Part shown: piece by piece, positions 13,801 through 23,399 of the stretch | How positions within the stretch are numbered: the stretch's first letter is position 1 | Layout of the letters: every line of letters starts with the position of its first letter | DNA from: Schistocephalus solidus | Taxonomy: Eukaryota > Platyhelminthes > Cestoda > Diphyllobothriidea > Diphyllobothriidae | NCBI GenBank assembly: GCA_017591395.1 | Contig: WEDG01000370.1 | Location: 248,001-312,000 of the forward strand | Direction: 5' to 3' | Length of the DNA: 64,000 nt | Notes under the pieces: generated by a model | Told to the model about the DNA's origin: nothing | What the model saw: the letters and a program-made list of their open reading frames with translations, nothing else | The model's database searches: none | Made by a program: the position numbers and the translations under genes

Positions 13801-16800
13801 TGGGATCCGTGAAATTACAGACTGTAGGTCCAACCAATGACCCAACCGGCTCCATAGCAGTCTGTATAACATTTTCTCCCTAGACTTCTTAAGTGGCATG
13901 CAAATTAGCATCGTGATCTGTGTCAGCGTCGAGATTGGCTCCGCACCACTCTCCTTTGGTCTCTTTGTGGGCTATTCAATTTTTTTCTTGGTACAACAAA
14001 GGCTTCGTAACCGCGCCATTGTCTATTACATTGTGTGCAGAATGCTGTCCTATGATTATGTATGATTCCCGCGTAAATGTTCGGGCATTGCTTTCGTACG
14101 ACCGTGAATTTGCCATTTACTGGTAAAGGCATGTACAATTCTGTTTTCGACCAAGAACCAGTGCGAAGTTTCGTTTTGGTAAACTAATGCAATTAACTAA
14201 GACGAATAACTCCAGTAGCTGTTTGTTCAAAAACTCCATGCACGTGGTCTGTCAGTTTATCTAGTAGGCTCTGAAAAACGAGCTTTGTGGGCCTGTCACG
14301 TGACTTTGGTTATCCGTTTCGGGCTCAGTCACTACGCGAGTAATAATCCTAGGGACTGAATAACTGACCTTCACTTGCAGATTATGTTGTGGGAGGGGGC
14401 AGAATGTCTAAACTAAGGCACCAGACAAAGTAAAATTTATTATGGAGCCAACTTCAGTGGGGATTAAGCCTGCATAAAGACACTGTAACACCCTTTTTAG
14501 GTTGATAAGCCACGCCTTCTACTTATCTTGGGTTCTGTACTTTGTTGCCGTAACATACATCCAACACCGTCACCAATTTGCAGACCTCAATGCTTTTGGG
14601 CTGGAACTTTCATCCACAGCTATACCATCAACACCCTTTTCTGTTATCTGTAGACTATCTCGAGGCCTTACTCATGGCCTGCGGATCTCCTTCTGGAACA
14701 CAATTACTTCCGACTGCCGCTAGTGGGAGACATTATAAAATATCGGGTTTCGAGAGAATTCACTACACATGGCAGATTGCAACATCCCTTGCAGGCGAAT
14801 CCTACTCACGTGAAACATCAGTCTCCTGAAACGCGGTTCCAGCTGAAGCCCGACTCTTCTCAGCACAGCTCCTGGGCTGCACACCGTCCAGTGCAAGGCG
14901 AAAACCGTCAGCCAGTGACTGCGTCTGCCGACAAATCCTCCATAGGCGTCCTAACTGCCACTACTAAGCAGTCAGTTCCACCGGCATACGTCCCTGGTCG
15001 TATTCGAGGTTCCCGGGAACTGGCAAATCTATTCACACCCGTCCAGAAGTCGGAAATTGAACGGTCCGCCAAATCTACCGGGCGCCTGCCTAGTGATTTG
15101 AATATCAGAAAGAGGATGTGAAACCTATGAAATTCAAATTTGCGGTACGATCGGAGGAGGAAAAAATTGTAAGTTTCCCCAAACCGCCGAGTAAGACTAC
15201 GTGGAATCGCTTTCCATTTTCAAGCATAGAATATTCATCTTATAATTGCTGTGGTCGGCTTTTGAAAGTCACTTCCTTGCACGGTTGTTTTTTTTTAAAT
15301 AGAAATGGGCAAGTTATTTTTGACACTAAAATTTTCCATGAAATAAACACCAAGTGCTTGTCGTGTCCGCTTGTAGAATTATTTTGCTCACTCGAAAGGG
15401 TGGTTTTTCCTCTGTTTCCAAGAAATATTTTTCTGCAAATCCAAATTGCCGCTGAGCTTTCCACAATGTTCTGGAACTCACTGCACGATCGTGCCACGGA
15501 GTGCCACCTAACGCGGGCACCTGACTTCGAAAGAAATAAGAGAATTGTTTCAACCTGACTGCCGACTAGGACTATCTATAAATTGCCTCCGAGTTTCGCT
15601 TCCAGATATCCGAACATCTCGGTGATTGCCGCCTCATCTGACTGCTGTCTCAATCACTAGCGCTTCACTACAGTTTACCTCTTTGTGTATAGCCCTTACT
15701 GACTCAGAATATGGTCAGGGTCGATGACCTGCCAAATCCAATTACCATTTCACATTGTTCTCCTTTCTCTTTCGCTTCTATGATTAATTGATTTCATTTC
15801 ATCCATAGTGGCCTGTAAAATACGAGGCGTTGAATAAATGGCAACACTAGCTAACGAGTGGCCCTTTCATTATATCGTTGTAGATCCTTACGTCCTTTCT
15901 CGACATTGGCATGGATAGCGAAGACATTGCCTTCATGCATGAGCTGTTTGAACTTGTCCGTTCTTCAGAACACTCGGCCGCCTGTGCATCCTCCCTCAAC
16001 GCCCTCTTCTCTCACTGTAAAATTCGTAGTCCAAATAAACTCATTGACCTGATTAAAACCACGGCCTGGGTAGATCATCCCGCTTCTTTAATTCCTGACC
16101 CAGTCGACGTCAACGTTTTTGTTGACCGCACTGGTCGCCTACGCCCTGGCTGCGCCGCATTTTCGGCCCCTGACTACTTTGGAATAGAACGGGGTCTGAG
16201 TGGTTGGAAACGGAGGAAGAACATGCTCACATCTGGGCGTAGAGATAACAGGAAGCGCATTCGGCGCGTCCAAAAGCCTGATATCTCCTGTTCGGACGTC
16301 TCTGATAATTCCTTTGACTCTCCTGGCCTGGCATCTGAAGGCAAGCGATCTATATCAAGCAGCGATTCCCGAAGTAACAAGGGATATAGTGGCACTACCG
16401 TCGTCCCGCCTAGCGCTATAGACCTGGTTAGACGCGGTTTGTTTGAGGAGATCTACAGTGTGGAACAACGCCATATCTTGTCTTCGACCTCCGGCGCTTC
16501 TTACACACAATCTTCGCGACAACCAATGGACGATATTGACCTGCACCTGGGGCCGGCGGCGAAGAATCCTCCTATTAACTCCACGGGTAAGCTGTTGTTC
16601 AGTTAGGCTACATTTTTTAGGCAGTGACGTCAAATAGATCAAAGTATGCTACTGCCTAGTTTACTTCCGTTACTAGTGTCTTGGAATTCATAGCACTGCC
16701 GCTTTTATGCCTATCTTACCCGACTCCGCAGCTGTCCGTATCATCTCTCGGCGTCTAGTGATGCGGTATCTAAGCCGGTTTCTGAGGCATGCGTTGAATC

Positions 16801-19800
16801 GCGTCCCTTTTTCCTTGTTTCTAACATCTCGCAAGCAATATGCAGCGGAGCAAACTGCTTTGTCGCGAAATAAACAGAATTTTCAGCGAATTAACCTTCA
16901 TGGTTCAATACAAGTAAAAATGGTAGATTTCCTGAGCGGTCCTCACGGAAACCTCTGTTTTTTTAGGATATGTGAGCGCAGTAAGCAGCTTCCTTCATCC
17001 AACTGTGGAATAAAACTAAGGAGAAAGCTAAATTTTAGTAAACCACACTGTTTCCTGCGTTTAATTGGAAGTTTATTCAAGATTCAATGGACGTTTGAAA
17101 AACAGCAGCTTGCCTTCAAAAGCCAATTTTTTGCGGACACCTTTGGGACTTTTGTCTGTTTTTATTATGAATTCTCACCTACGGAGAAGTACCGATTACT
17201 TTCGGGGGCCATCTATTTCGACTGCCTCTGACTGCTGGTGTTTTATAAACTGTACATGTGTCATAGTTTGCTCAGCTGGTAAATATTTGCATAGCTGCCT
17301 TTTGTGATTTTCTGTTCTGAAAACACCTTAATAGCCTCGGTCGACGCCGAATGCATCGGTGAAAACGGTCACCATTGGGAGGATGGAAAAGGTTGTCAGA
17401 TTGGCTGGCTGCCTTCGAATATGGTGCTCGTAGTCAGCCATATTTCATGAACCTATTTACGTCGAGATGTCGTAATTACATTATTTCGCTGATCTCTTTA
17501 TCTCTTTTAGGTTGTGCTAGAACCCAGGGCTACTACCGGCTTGATGACAGTCAGCGCTTCCGGCGCTCCTGGTGCGTGGGTAGAAGCCTCGTATTGGACG
17601 ATGGTGTCCGTCAGCCTTTGCCCCTGATGCCTGCTACAGTAGATGTCCAGATCAATCTAGCTTCACAAGAGGATCTAGATGGCGGGTCAAATCAAGCCAG
17701 TCTAACCGAGCAACTCACTGAGCAGGCAAGTGCGGCAAAACGCAAGAAGGTAACTCAAATGCGCGAGTTGCGTTCAGTTCAGCGTCGTCTGTTGGCGGAA
17801 TATCAAGCTGTTGAAACGGGTGACCTGTTAAAGTTCAATCAGCTCAAGGCAAGTTTGTGACCGCACACCTCTTTTGTACGGTTTCATAGATTTATATAAA
17901 GTATATTCTTCCTTACCCAATCTCAGATTGTGCACTAGATTTCTTGTCTAGACTTGTTCTTGTTTTTTACGCAATAGTGCAGAGATTAATCTGCATGGTT
18001 TTAATTATGGGATGACAAGGTTAAGAATAGTTTTTCTACTTGACCTTATATGACTGCTCATGTGTGTGGCATGTGAGCATTTCCAGTAAGGTCGATACGA
18101 AGCCGTTTTCTGGTGGTGGCCTTCGTTAAGCGAAGTCCATTTCGCTGAAACCGGACATTCTCGCCCGCGTTGTTCACTATTTTTCTCTTTACTAATGGTG
18201 TTACAGGGTGATCTTGTATGCCGACCCGTCCGGCGGGTTGCGCCGTTGCATTAGACCTAAGCACGGATCAAACACATCTGTCATCCTTAATGCGTAGGAT
18301 TAATGCGACGTCACCCACTGCGTCTGATCTCAAGTTGGCTTGAACTGGTCACTATACGAAAAAGGATGAGACCAGCCCCGAGTAACACTTCTTCTCTATT
18401 TGAACCCATGTGCTTTTTGAGCTTTAACGCCTTGCTAAAAACTTGTAACTTATGAGTTTGCCAGCTGAATGAAGAATTTACTTTTTTAGATTCTTGTTCC
18501 TCTTGTAAAACGTTTTTTGCATTGACCTTTAAAGAACTGCATTTTTAGATTCTAGCAAATTATTTATCGTTCATGATCGAGACCTCAATGCCCTTCTTGC
18601 ACGCGTTTGGGGGGAGCTTTTGATATGCTATCTACTGTGTTTGTACTTACAGTTCGTGACCTGTTAGAAGAAAGGTCGCAAACGTCGCACAATAGCGCAC
18701 ACTGCCCTCTCGAGAGTTATACAGCGTTAAAGAAGCGATACTTCTTCAAACGAAGACGCAATTTGATGTCTAAATTATTCTGAACTAGCTAAGCAGTGCT
18801 TTATTTTATCGAAAAATTAAATCAAAGTCGCATTTATAACAGGTCAATTATTTAGAGCCTAACCTAACTGACAGCGCAGAAAGAGAGTATGATACAACCA
18901 GAAAATAATGAAAAACAATAGCAAATACAACATACCATTACTTTGTTGATTGTACTTTTGTGTGTAAAACATCTGTAAGTTGGACTGACGTAGAACCTAC
19001 TGAGTGGTCTATGGTGAACTAGTCTATGAAGTTATTAAGCACAAAATCCACCTTTTCCTCTAATGACAAGTATTTTCTTCTCTTATCCAAATTTCTTTTG
19101 ATTACTGGAAAGAGATTTTCAATCCTCTTGAGCTCCGGCCTCCTGTCAAAAATGAAGATGCTTCGCTGGCCGCAAGTAGAGAGGCTAGTCTTGATCTAAA
19201 AAAATGAATTATTTTCGAAAGTTTAATTAGAATCGTAGCTACTTTAAGTGGTGAACAGGAGCATTATTCTGTAATATTAGGGCGTCCATTTGACGTATTT
19301 GAACTTCGTTGTAACCGAAGGCCTTCTTTACGGTGTCGGTGAACACCTTTGTATTTACGGTCTCTGTTGTCGACCGCCAGATCGGTCGCTCTTTCCGCCA
19401 TCCGAACCATTAGGCGTTGACATCTCTTGAACGTTGTCGACATAGTATGCTCTCGGGGATTTTGTTCACACGTATGACCACCTGGGCCGGCTTCAGAGGC
19501 TTGTCTAAAAATAAAAACCCACCACAAAAGGAAGTGCTTTGCTGGAATTAAAGTGTAATTAGTATACTCTTGAGCAAATAAAAACCATTTTCTAATCAGT
19601 TTCCTACTTAAACGTGTCTTTGCCATAGGGTTTTGTTAATGGAGACCAAATTCCTTCATCTTTCATTCTCGTTGTGCGCAGAGATAACGTCGGCAAATGT
19701 TCCCTATGAATTGTCCTAGGGGCATATGATGGAACTCTTTATGTACCACCCCATTCTGCTTACAAATGGAACGTTAAGGTCCATCTTGCTTAATTCAAGG

Positions 19801-22800
19801 AACTTTTGTATCTAATACGAAGAAGACGCAATCGCTCGGACAAGAACTTTATTCGCCTGACGTTTCGGACTCCGGCCCGAAAACCTCTTCAACCGGAACC
19901 CATCGAACCGGAATCGGAACCTTTGGCAAATAGAGTTCTTGTCCCAGTGATTGCGTCTACTTGTTACTTACTTCCTGGGGCTCGCGTTGTCGCATCTATA
20001 GACTGTTGTATCATCAATACTTCACCAGTGTGATCTATCTGATATTTTCAATATGAGCTAGGGACGCATATTACGCAAATGTTTTTAAGGCTGACTTCCC
20101 CTTTGTTTCTTGAAGTAGTAGCAGTAGTAATAGTCTTATTATTATTAGTAGTAGTAGTATTAGTCGTAGTAATAGTAGTATAAGTAGTATTATTCGTAGT
20201 AGTATTATTATTAGTAGCAGTAGTAGTAGGCAATTGTGGCGCTCATCAGTAAAGTCGGACAAGGTGTCCGTAGGTGTATCTTGTGGAAAGTGATAGAAAT
20301 TAGTGTATGAATGATCCTCTTTTGTATCAATTAACCGGAAACATTGTAGCTTTTTTTTCAAAATTTTGCATACGCATGGATATTTCATAGTGCATAATCA
20401 TGTCAAAGGGTGCTCTCAGCCTCCAATTTTGCTTTTTATGCACCTCAATTTTTCTGCTGTTAGATTGGATGAGACAGACTGCTATTCGCTTTTATTATGC
20501 CTTCATTCATAAGGTACTGGTGTTGTTTTAGAAGTTTTATCTTAACGCATTTTGCTTGTCTGATTGTAGTTTCGGAAGAAGCAGTTGATTTTTGCGAAGT
20601 CTCCGATTCATCACTGGGGTCTCATCGCCCTCGAGCCTATCGCAGCCGAAGAAATGGTTATTGAGTATGTGGGCCACATCGTCCGCAAGGGCGTCGCCGA
20701 ACTTCGTGAAAAGCATTACGAGGAAAAAGGCATTGGAAGTTCTTACCTCTTCCGCATTGACGATGAATACGTGATTGACGCCACTATGTTCGGAAATAAT
20801 GCTCGCTTTATAAACCATAGCTGTCAAGTGAGTCTTCTTTGCTAAACCACTTATCTTAGTATTGCACCATCCCTGCCATAGTCTCCACAACTCTCGAACC
20901 AATTCGCTTATTATGGCATGCGCCAACGTTGGTTTTTATTTTCCTACCTTTTCGCAAATAAAAACAGATCTACTGTATCATTGAGGTAGCTAACCTTCAT
21001 GGTACTAACTGAATTGCTTATCTTTTACTGACATTTATACTGTCGGTTGCACCGATGCGATGGGCATTAACGGGTTTCATTGGTGCCTTAGGGCAAAGTA
21101 CCTTTCCTTTGACCCGCTTGTGAAAAACTTGGCGGTCTCGGTGGGGTTCAAACCCAAGCCAGCAAGGGGAAGGCTTTAGTACAGCCAATGCTCTAGCCAA
21201 CTGAGCTACGAGGCCCCACCGGGAGCCGTGAGTTTATATCCTCGCAACTGATTCTGATGAGGGTATGTTTGAGTTTTTCAGAACTTGATAGTTGTGACTT
21301 CGAGACCAACTAGTTCCTGCGTCGAACTTATTGCACAAAATACAAAACAGGTAGACTAGACGGTAAAAACATCGATAATCGCCTTTGGGAAGCATTTATT
21401 TGCTCACGCTACCATCGCAGTGCTACAGTGAACTGAATACCAACTTGTGTTTCTAGTTATGGATATATAAGTGTAACAATTATAAATTTCATGGGTTTCA
21501 GACACGATGTTATGGTATTGCCAACAATCCTCACCGAGAGGATTGAAACAATCTCATTCACACTGTTTTCCTCACAAATTAGTAAAATAGTAGAGCATAC
21601 TTTAAATAACATGACGTTTAAGCTTTTCGGAGCAAAAATTATGTGTGCTTCCAAAAGAAAATGCTAATTTGCGTCGTAAGAAGATTAATTACAACTACAA
21701 TAATTGGTTTAAAGAGTCTTTCGGCGTCGTAGATCAAACATTTCGGATGAACTGAGCCAGATGACTCTTTAGCGACTCTTAAGCAGCGTTCAAGCCAGGT
21801 GGTGAGCCCTGTGAGGGTACGTTAGCCTTGAACTGCTCTTCCTCCACGTTTGTGTCTGATATCTTTTCTCGCTACCTGACCATTCTGTGGATACTAAGTT
21901 CACAGCGATACCTAGCATGCTAGGCGATTCCATGATTTCTTTTCGAAGTCGGTTTTTAATATTTTAGCCTAGTATACACCATAGACAGTTTAGCGAAAGT
22001 ACGCTAGCGTTCTACCTCGGTTTTGATAAATGGTATACGTTTTGGCGTTTTGTAAGTGTTGTAAGGAATATTACTCGGTATATGTTCATCTTGGTGTTGA
22101 ATGTCCCGGAAATTTCATGCAAGGGGTTGCAGCTGCTCAAACGTGGGGCCGAATTTTGAAAAACCGGTTGAAGTGTGGATTTAGATGTCTCTTAAACTGG
22201 TTTCCGCAGTAAGCTAATTTCGCTCACGGCTTTGGTGTGACAGTCGTTTCAGTTTTAAGGCTAAGATTCCTGGAGATTCAGATGGAAATGGCCGTCGAGA
22301 AAAACTGCTCAGAACGACCAGGACAAGTGCCAGTCCCGCGAAGTACGTCTCTCTCCCGGCCAACCGATGTTTCCTGTTACATTAGAAGGAATCCCGCTAC
22401 CAAAGTGCTACACCAAAACCTTTTTGTTGTACTACAAGAATTTGAAACCCTTGTATCCGAAATGTAGTGTTCAATTAGTACGAGAAAAATATCGTATAAT
22501 TGAAACGGTGCAGTTTTCAGTCGCATCGCTGGTTGATGGTTCGTTCACACAGTTATTTCAGGGTTAGTTTTGAAAAAAAAACGTTTCGGGGCCGTTATAT
22601 GTGGTGTCATTCCAATTTAAGATATTTAGACGCCGAGGACATAGTATAAAGTGAATCTGATCGGAAGTCCTCTTCAAAACTCAACTTTTTCACTGTTTAT
22701 AGGTTTCACTGGGATGGAAGTGATGCCTAACTTGGTAACTTGACATTTTTAACACACGCCGCGTTGAGCGTCAGTAAGGGGATTTTGGGTTATGTGTAAC

Positions 22801-23399
22801 TGAGGAAGATGAAAACGATAATGAGCTTGAACCTATCAGGTTCCCATATTACTCGTGACTTGGAAGGTTTCTAACTAAATGCTCTACTCAGGACCGAGTG
22901 TTGTTCAATAGGGTCTTTATGGCACTTTCATATGTGTTGAATTTGACCCCCCCCCACGAATGAGGTGTCGATCGAACACTTAAAACAGAACTTTGTTTAG
23001 GAAACGTTCGTTGGGATATACTTCTTCAATGTTATTCTCGCGTTTGTTCCAAAGCTGTTGATTTGAGTACGCATGCATTTGTTTTTTAAAATTATTTTTG
23101 ACTTTAAATTTCCTGACATCAAGTTAATCCCTACTAATGACCCTTGGGAAACTTACTCAGGTTTTACCCAGTGGGCTGAAGTGGAAGGACCTCCACCACT
23201 GATAACGTGTTATATTTTTTTGCAGCCAAATTGTTATGCAAAAATCATCACCGTCGAGGGCAAGAAAAAAATTGTGATTTACTCCAAACGTGACATTCAA
23301 GTGATGGAGGAAATCACCTATGACTACAAATTTCCCTATGAAGAGGAGAAGATACCCTGTCTGTGTGGTGCACCGTCTTGTCGGGGAACGCTGAACTAA
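1747..23399 (+). CDS. SETD1: Histone H3K4 methyltransferase SETD1 (Set1/COMPASS catalytic subunit), multi-exon gene
   Basis: Full gene span. Exons read from splice signals and frame: 1747-1857, 1891-1995, 2037-2207, 2242-2341, about 2377-2429, 2473-3408, 4444-5045, about 5542-5644, 6369-6582, 7994-8250, 8367-8662, 9604-9816, 10964-11167, 12760-12936, 14654-15168, 15884-16586, 17511-17848, 20570-20827, 23226-23399. The sum is roughly 1,800 residues, like human SETD1A/B. Domain order is RRM, disordered Ser/Asp-rich middle, N-SET, SET, post-SET, which is specific to SETD1 and separates it from MLL proteins. It methylates histone H3 lysine 4 in the nucleus within COMPASS. Four long exons carry a single-base frame break (near 4943, 8163, 8506, 15118). 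The N-terminal Met at 1747 is followed by text resembling the start of animal SETD1, so I take it as the true start. An AG directly before the ATG would suit spliced-leader trans-splicing. Confidence 0.88.
1891..1995 (+). CDS. SETD1: SETD1 exon 2
   Basis: Thirty-five codons between the 33-nt intron and a 41-nt intron (1996-2036). It ends ADLLIPNFK, matching the conserved PxFK that directly precedes the RRM in SETD1 proteins. Both borders are phase 0. Confidence 0.75.
2037..2207 (+). CDS. SETD1: SETD1 exon 3, first half of the RRM
   Basis: Encodes [16 protein letters not shown] followed by [22 protein letters not shown] and KHLGIGK. These are the beta1-alpha1-beta2-beta3 elements of the divergent SETD1 RNA-recognition motif. 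The 34-nt intron at 2208-2241 sits inside the RRM. Confidence 0.85.
2242..2341 (+). CDS. SETD1: SETD1 exon 4, second half of the RRM
   Basis: [16 protein letters not shown] then [13 protein letters not shown]: the last beta-alpha-beta part of the SETD1 RRM. Donor GTAAAG at 2342; the exon ends in phase 1. Confidence 0.8.
2377..2429 (+). CDS. SETD1: SETD1 exon 5 (short)
   Basis: Restores frame after exon 4 and encodes [17 protein letters not shown]. The acceptor is either the AG before 2368 or the one before 2377, nine bases apart in the same frame. It is followed by a 43-nt intron (2430-2472) with donor GTACCG and acceptor TTTTGAAG, inferred because the frame changes there. Confidence 0.5.
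2473..3408 (+). CDS. SETD1: SETD1 exon 6, disordered linker and conserved FxxWW segment
   Basis: A 312-codon exon. Most is Ser/Thr/Pro-rich and probably disordered. The last 50 residues are conserved in SETD1: [17 protein letters not shown], then [10 protein letters not shown], matching the 'KRD..R..VE..AF.AF..WWD' segment of human SETD1A/B. Donor GTGAGTG at 3409, phase 0. Confidence 0.85.
4444..5045 (+). CDS. SETD1: SETD1 exon 7, charged linker with poly-Ser, one frame break
   Basis: Acceptor GGACAG at 4438-4443; phase 0 from exon 6 continues as [15 protein letters not shown]. Basic and Ser-rich, no fold visible. Near 4939-4946 (TCTTTCATC) the frame must skip one base to pass from [10 protein letters not shown] to a poly-serine run and [10 protein letters not shown]; left alone it stops at 4995. 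The donor GTAAGC at 5046 is strong; GTAAAC at 5039 is an alternative. Confidence 0.65.
5542..5644 (+). CDS. SETD1: Probable SETD1 exon 8 (short)
   Basis: Encodes [14 protein letters not shown] and [10 protein letters not shown], ending at donor GTAAAT. The start could also be 5511 after an AATCAG acceptor; the choice depends on which exon 7 donor is used. The phase to the next recognised exon does not fit directly, so a small exon between (perhaps 6145-6188, [14 protein letters not shown]) may be needed. Confidence 0.45.
6369..6582 (+). CDS. SETD1: SETD1 exon (Ser/Arg-rich linker)
   Basis: Acceptor TCTTTTGTAG, then [14 protein letters not shown], then [14 protein letters not shown] and [10 protein letters not shown]. 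Donor GTACCT at 6583, phase 2. No domain is visible. Confidence 0.6.
6583..7993 (+). other. SETD1 intron, no gene seen
   Basis: About 1.4 kb of AT-rich intron. Short open frames on both strands show no splice signals or recognisable protein. The only structure noted is the perfect 14-bp hairpin at 6839-6871. Confidence 0.5.
6839..6871. repeat. Perfect 14-bp inverted repeat, 5-nt loop
   Basis: TAACTCATGAAATC (6839-6852), loop TGATG, then its exact reverse complement (6858-6871). It lies in a SETD1 intron. Function unknown; it is a simple hairpin on either strand. Confidence 0.8.
7994..8250 (+). CDS. SETD1: SETD1 exon (disordered), one frame break
   Basis: Acceptor TACCAG at 7988-7993; phase 2 from the previous exon gives [15 protein letters not shown]. 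The frame stops at TGA 8166-8168, while the adjacent frame continues [15 protein letters not shown] to SLGSS and the donor GTAAGTT at 8251. One extra base near 8160-8166 explains this. Confidence 0.65.
8367..8662 (+). CDS. SETD1: SETD1 exon (acidic then basic linker), one frame break
   Basis: Acceptor CATTTCAG, then [17 protein letters not shown], then an acidic stretch to GKKA and a TGA at 8505-8507. The adjacent frame continues [15 protein letters not shown] into an Arg/Lys-rich tail ending IVQR before donor GTATGA at 8663. One missing base near 8504 would join them. Confidence 0.65.
9604..9816 (+). CDS. SETD1: SETD1 exon (Ser/Asp-rich)
   Basis: Acceptor CCTCTTAG and donor GTAAGTT, 71 codons, phase 0 at both ends. 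Encodes [18 protein letters not shown] and [16 protein letters not shown]: acidic serine clusters, the kind casein kinase II can phosphorylate (inference). Confidence 0.75.
10393..10500 (-). repeat. tRNA-Arg-like SINE or tRNA pseudogene
   Basis: Minus strand reads a pol III A box (TGGCGCAATGGG) and a B box-like GGTTCGAGCGT. The anticodon loop CTTCTGA would give anticodon TCT (Arg), but the anticodon stem is mispaired and the T-stem B box deviates from consensus. It sits inside a SETD1 intron, so it is more likely a tRNA-derived repeat than a working tRNA. Confidence 0.5.
10964..11167 (+). CDS. SETD1: SETD1 exon
   Basis: Acceptor CCACCCTTCAG, 68 codons, donor GTAAGTAA at 11168, phase 0 at both ends. 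Encodes [18 protein letters not shown], then [13 protein letters not shown]. Low complexity. Confidence 0.65.
12190..12300. repeat. Short A-rich tandem repeat
   Basis: Three or four imperfect copies of GGTGTATAAAAA/GGATGTATAAAAA in an intron. A possible coding exon just upstream (from 12127, [14 protein letters not shown]) has a good acceptor but no clear donor; I leave it uncalled. Confidence 0.6.
12760..12936 (+). CDS. SETD1: SETD1 exon
   Basis: Acceptor TTTTTGCAG and donor GTAAGTG, 59 codons, phase 0 both ends. Encodes [14 protein letters not shown] to [10 protein letters not shown]. Disordered, acidic end. Confidence 0.7.
14654..15168 (+). CDS. SETD1: SETD1 exon before the N-SET region, one frame break
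   Basis: Acceptor TTATCTGTAG; phase 0 gives [17 protein letters not shown] and continues open to LNIRKRM, where a TGA occurs near 15119. The neighbouring frame then reads [14 protein letters not shown], matching the conserved 'R.RSEEEK' at the start of the SETD1 N-SET module, up to donor GTAAGT at 15169. One missing base near 15117 would unite them. Confidence 0.75.
15884..16586 (+). CDS. SETD1: SETD1 exon, first part of the N-SET module
   Basis: [18 protein letters not shown] matches the conserved 'W..GID.EDI.YL' of SETD1, followed by [11 protein letters not shown], like the 'W..HP' of human SETD1. The rest is a Ser/Arg-rich insert. It ends STG with donor GTAAGC at 16587, phase 1. Confidence 0.85.
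17511..17848 (+). CDS. SETD1: SETD1 exon, N-SET core
   Basis: [11 protein letters not shown], then [15 protein letters not shown] and LLKFNQLK are the classical N-SET motifs (CARSEGYY..., R.EQRRLL..., [12 protein letters not shown]). Starts in phase 1, ends in phase 0. The 3' border is AAG|GCAAGT: a GC rather than GT donor; reading on gives a stop at once, while splicing to 20570 restores the family sequence exactly. Confidence 0.9.
19241..19740 (-). other. Possible minus-strand exons nested in a SETD1 intron (doubtful)
   Basis: On the minus strand a good acceptor (TTTTTATTTTTAG) is followed by an open frame [16 protein letters not shown] to the stop at 19264. An upstream piece with [18 protein letters not shown] ends at a GTAGG donor in the matching phase. 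A second frame in the same place reads [16 protein letters not shown] to a stop near 19241. I recognise no family; it may be a transposon remnant. Confidence 0.2.
19822..19961. repeat. Foldback repeat, about 34-bp arms
   Basis: Left arm 19822-19855 and right arm 19927-19961 are near-perfect reverse complements (ACGCAATC... CAAGAACT). The 70-nt loop holds CCGGAA/CCGGAT-type direct repeats. Intronic in SETD1; a small MITE is the likeliest origin. Confidence 0.65.
20113..20229. repeat. Impure (TAG/TAT)n microsatellite
   Basis: About 117 bp of GTA/TTA/GTC trinucleotides in the SETD1 intron. It makes artificial open frames of Thr/Asn or Leu/Ile on the minus strand, which are not genes. Confidence 0.9.
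20570..20827 (+). CDS. SETD1: SETD1 exon, SET domain N-terminal part
   Basis: 86 codons, phase 0 at both ends. [10 protein letters not shown] starts the SET domain; [20 protein letters not shown] carries the SAM-binding GxxA-type loop and [14 protein letters not shown] and RFINHSC follow. The last residues, NHSC, form part of the SET pseudoknot, completed in the next exon. Donor GTGAGT. Confidence 0.95.
21108..21232 (-). repeat. tRNA-derived SINE copy
   Basis: Minus strand: CCTCGTAGCTCAGTTGGCTA (A box in D-arm), anticodon-like loop GTACTAA, long variable region, then GGGTTTGAACCCC (B box). A closely similar copy lies at 54750-54880, also minus, sharing flanks beyond the tRNA-like part, so this is a repeat rather than a tRNA gene. 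The structure resembles a class II (Ser-type) tRNA. Confidence 0.7.
23226..23399 (+). CDS. SETD1: SETD1 last exon, end of SET plus post-SET
   Basis: Acceptor TTTTTTTGCAG. Begins PNCYAK, joining the previous exon to give NHSCQPNCYAK; then [30 protein letters not shown]. The post-[16 protein letters not shown] has the three zinc-binding cysteines (CxCx4C) and the C-terminal RGTLN of SETD1. Stop TAA at 23397-23399. All catalytic motifs are intact. Confidence 0.95.
   Translation, partial: PNCYAKIITVEGKKKIVIYSKRDIQVMEEITYDYKFPYEEEKIPCLCGAPSCRGTLN

Larger units (their letters stand above)
17849..20569 (+). other. Long SETD1 intron with GC-AG borders
   Basis: Donor GCAAGT, acceptor TGATTGTAG. It splits N-SET from SET. 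Inside are a foldback repeat (19822-19961), a trinucleotide microsatellite (20113-20229) and a doubtful minus-strand coding remnant (19241-19740). Confidence 0.8.

Noticed and set aside
19822..19961. Hammerhead ribozyme, as found in Penelope-like elements and flatworm SINEs
   Set aside because: The minus strand has GTCCGAAACGTC, but no CTGATGA core is nearby, so the fold is not supported.
20048..20388. Minus-strand open frames rich in Thr/Asn or Leu/Ile
   Set aside because: They are translations of the trinucleotide microsatellite.
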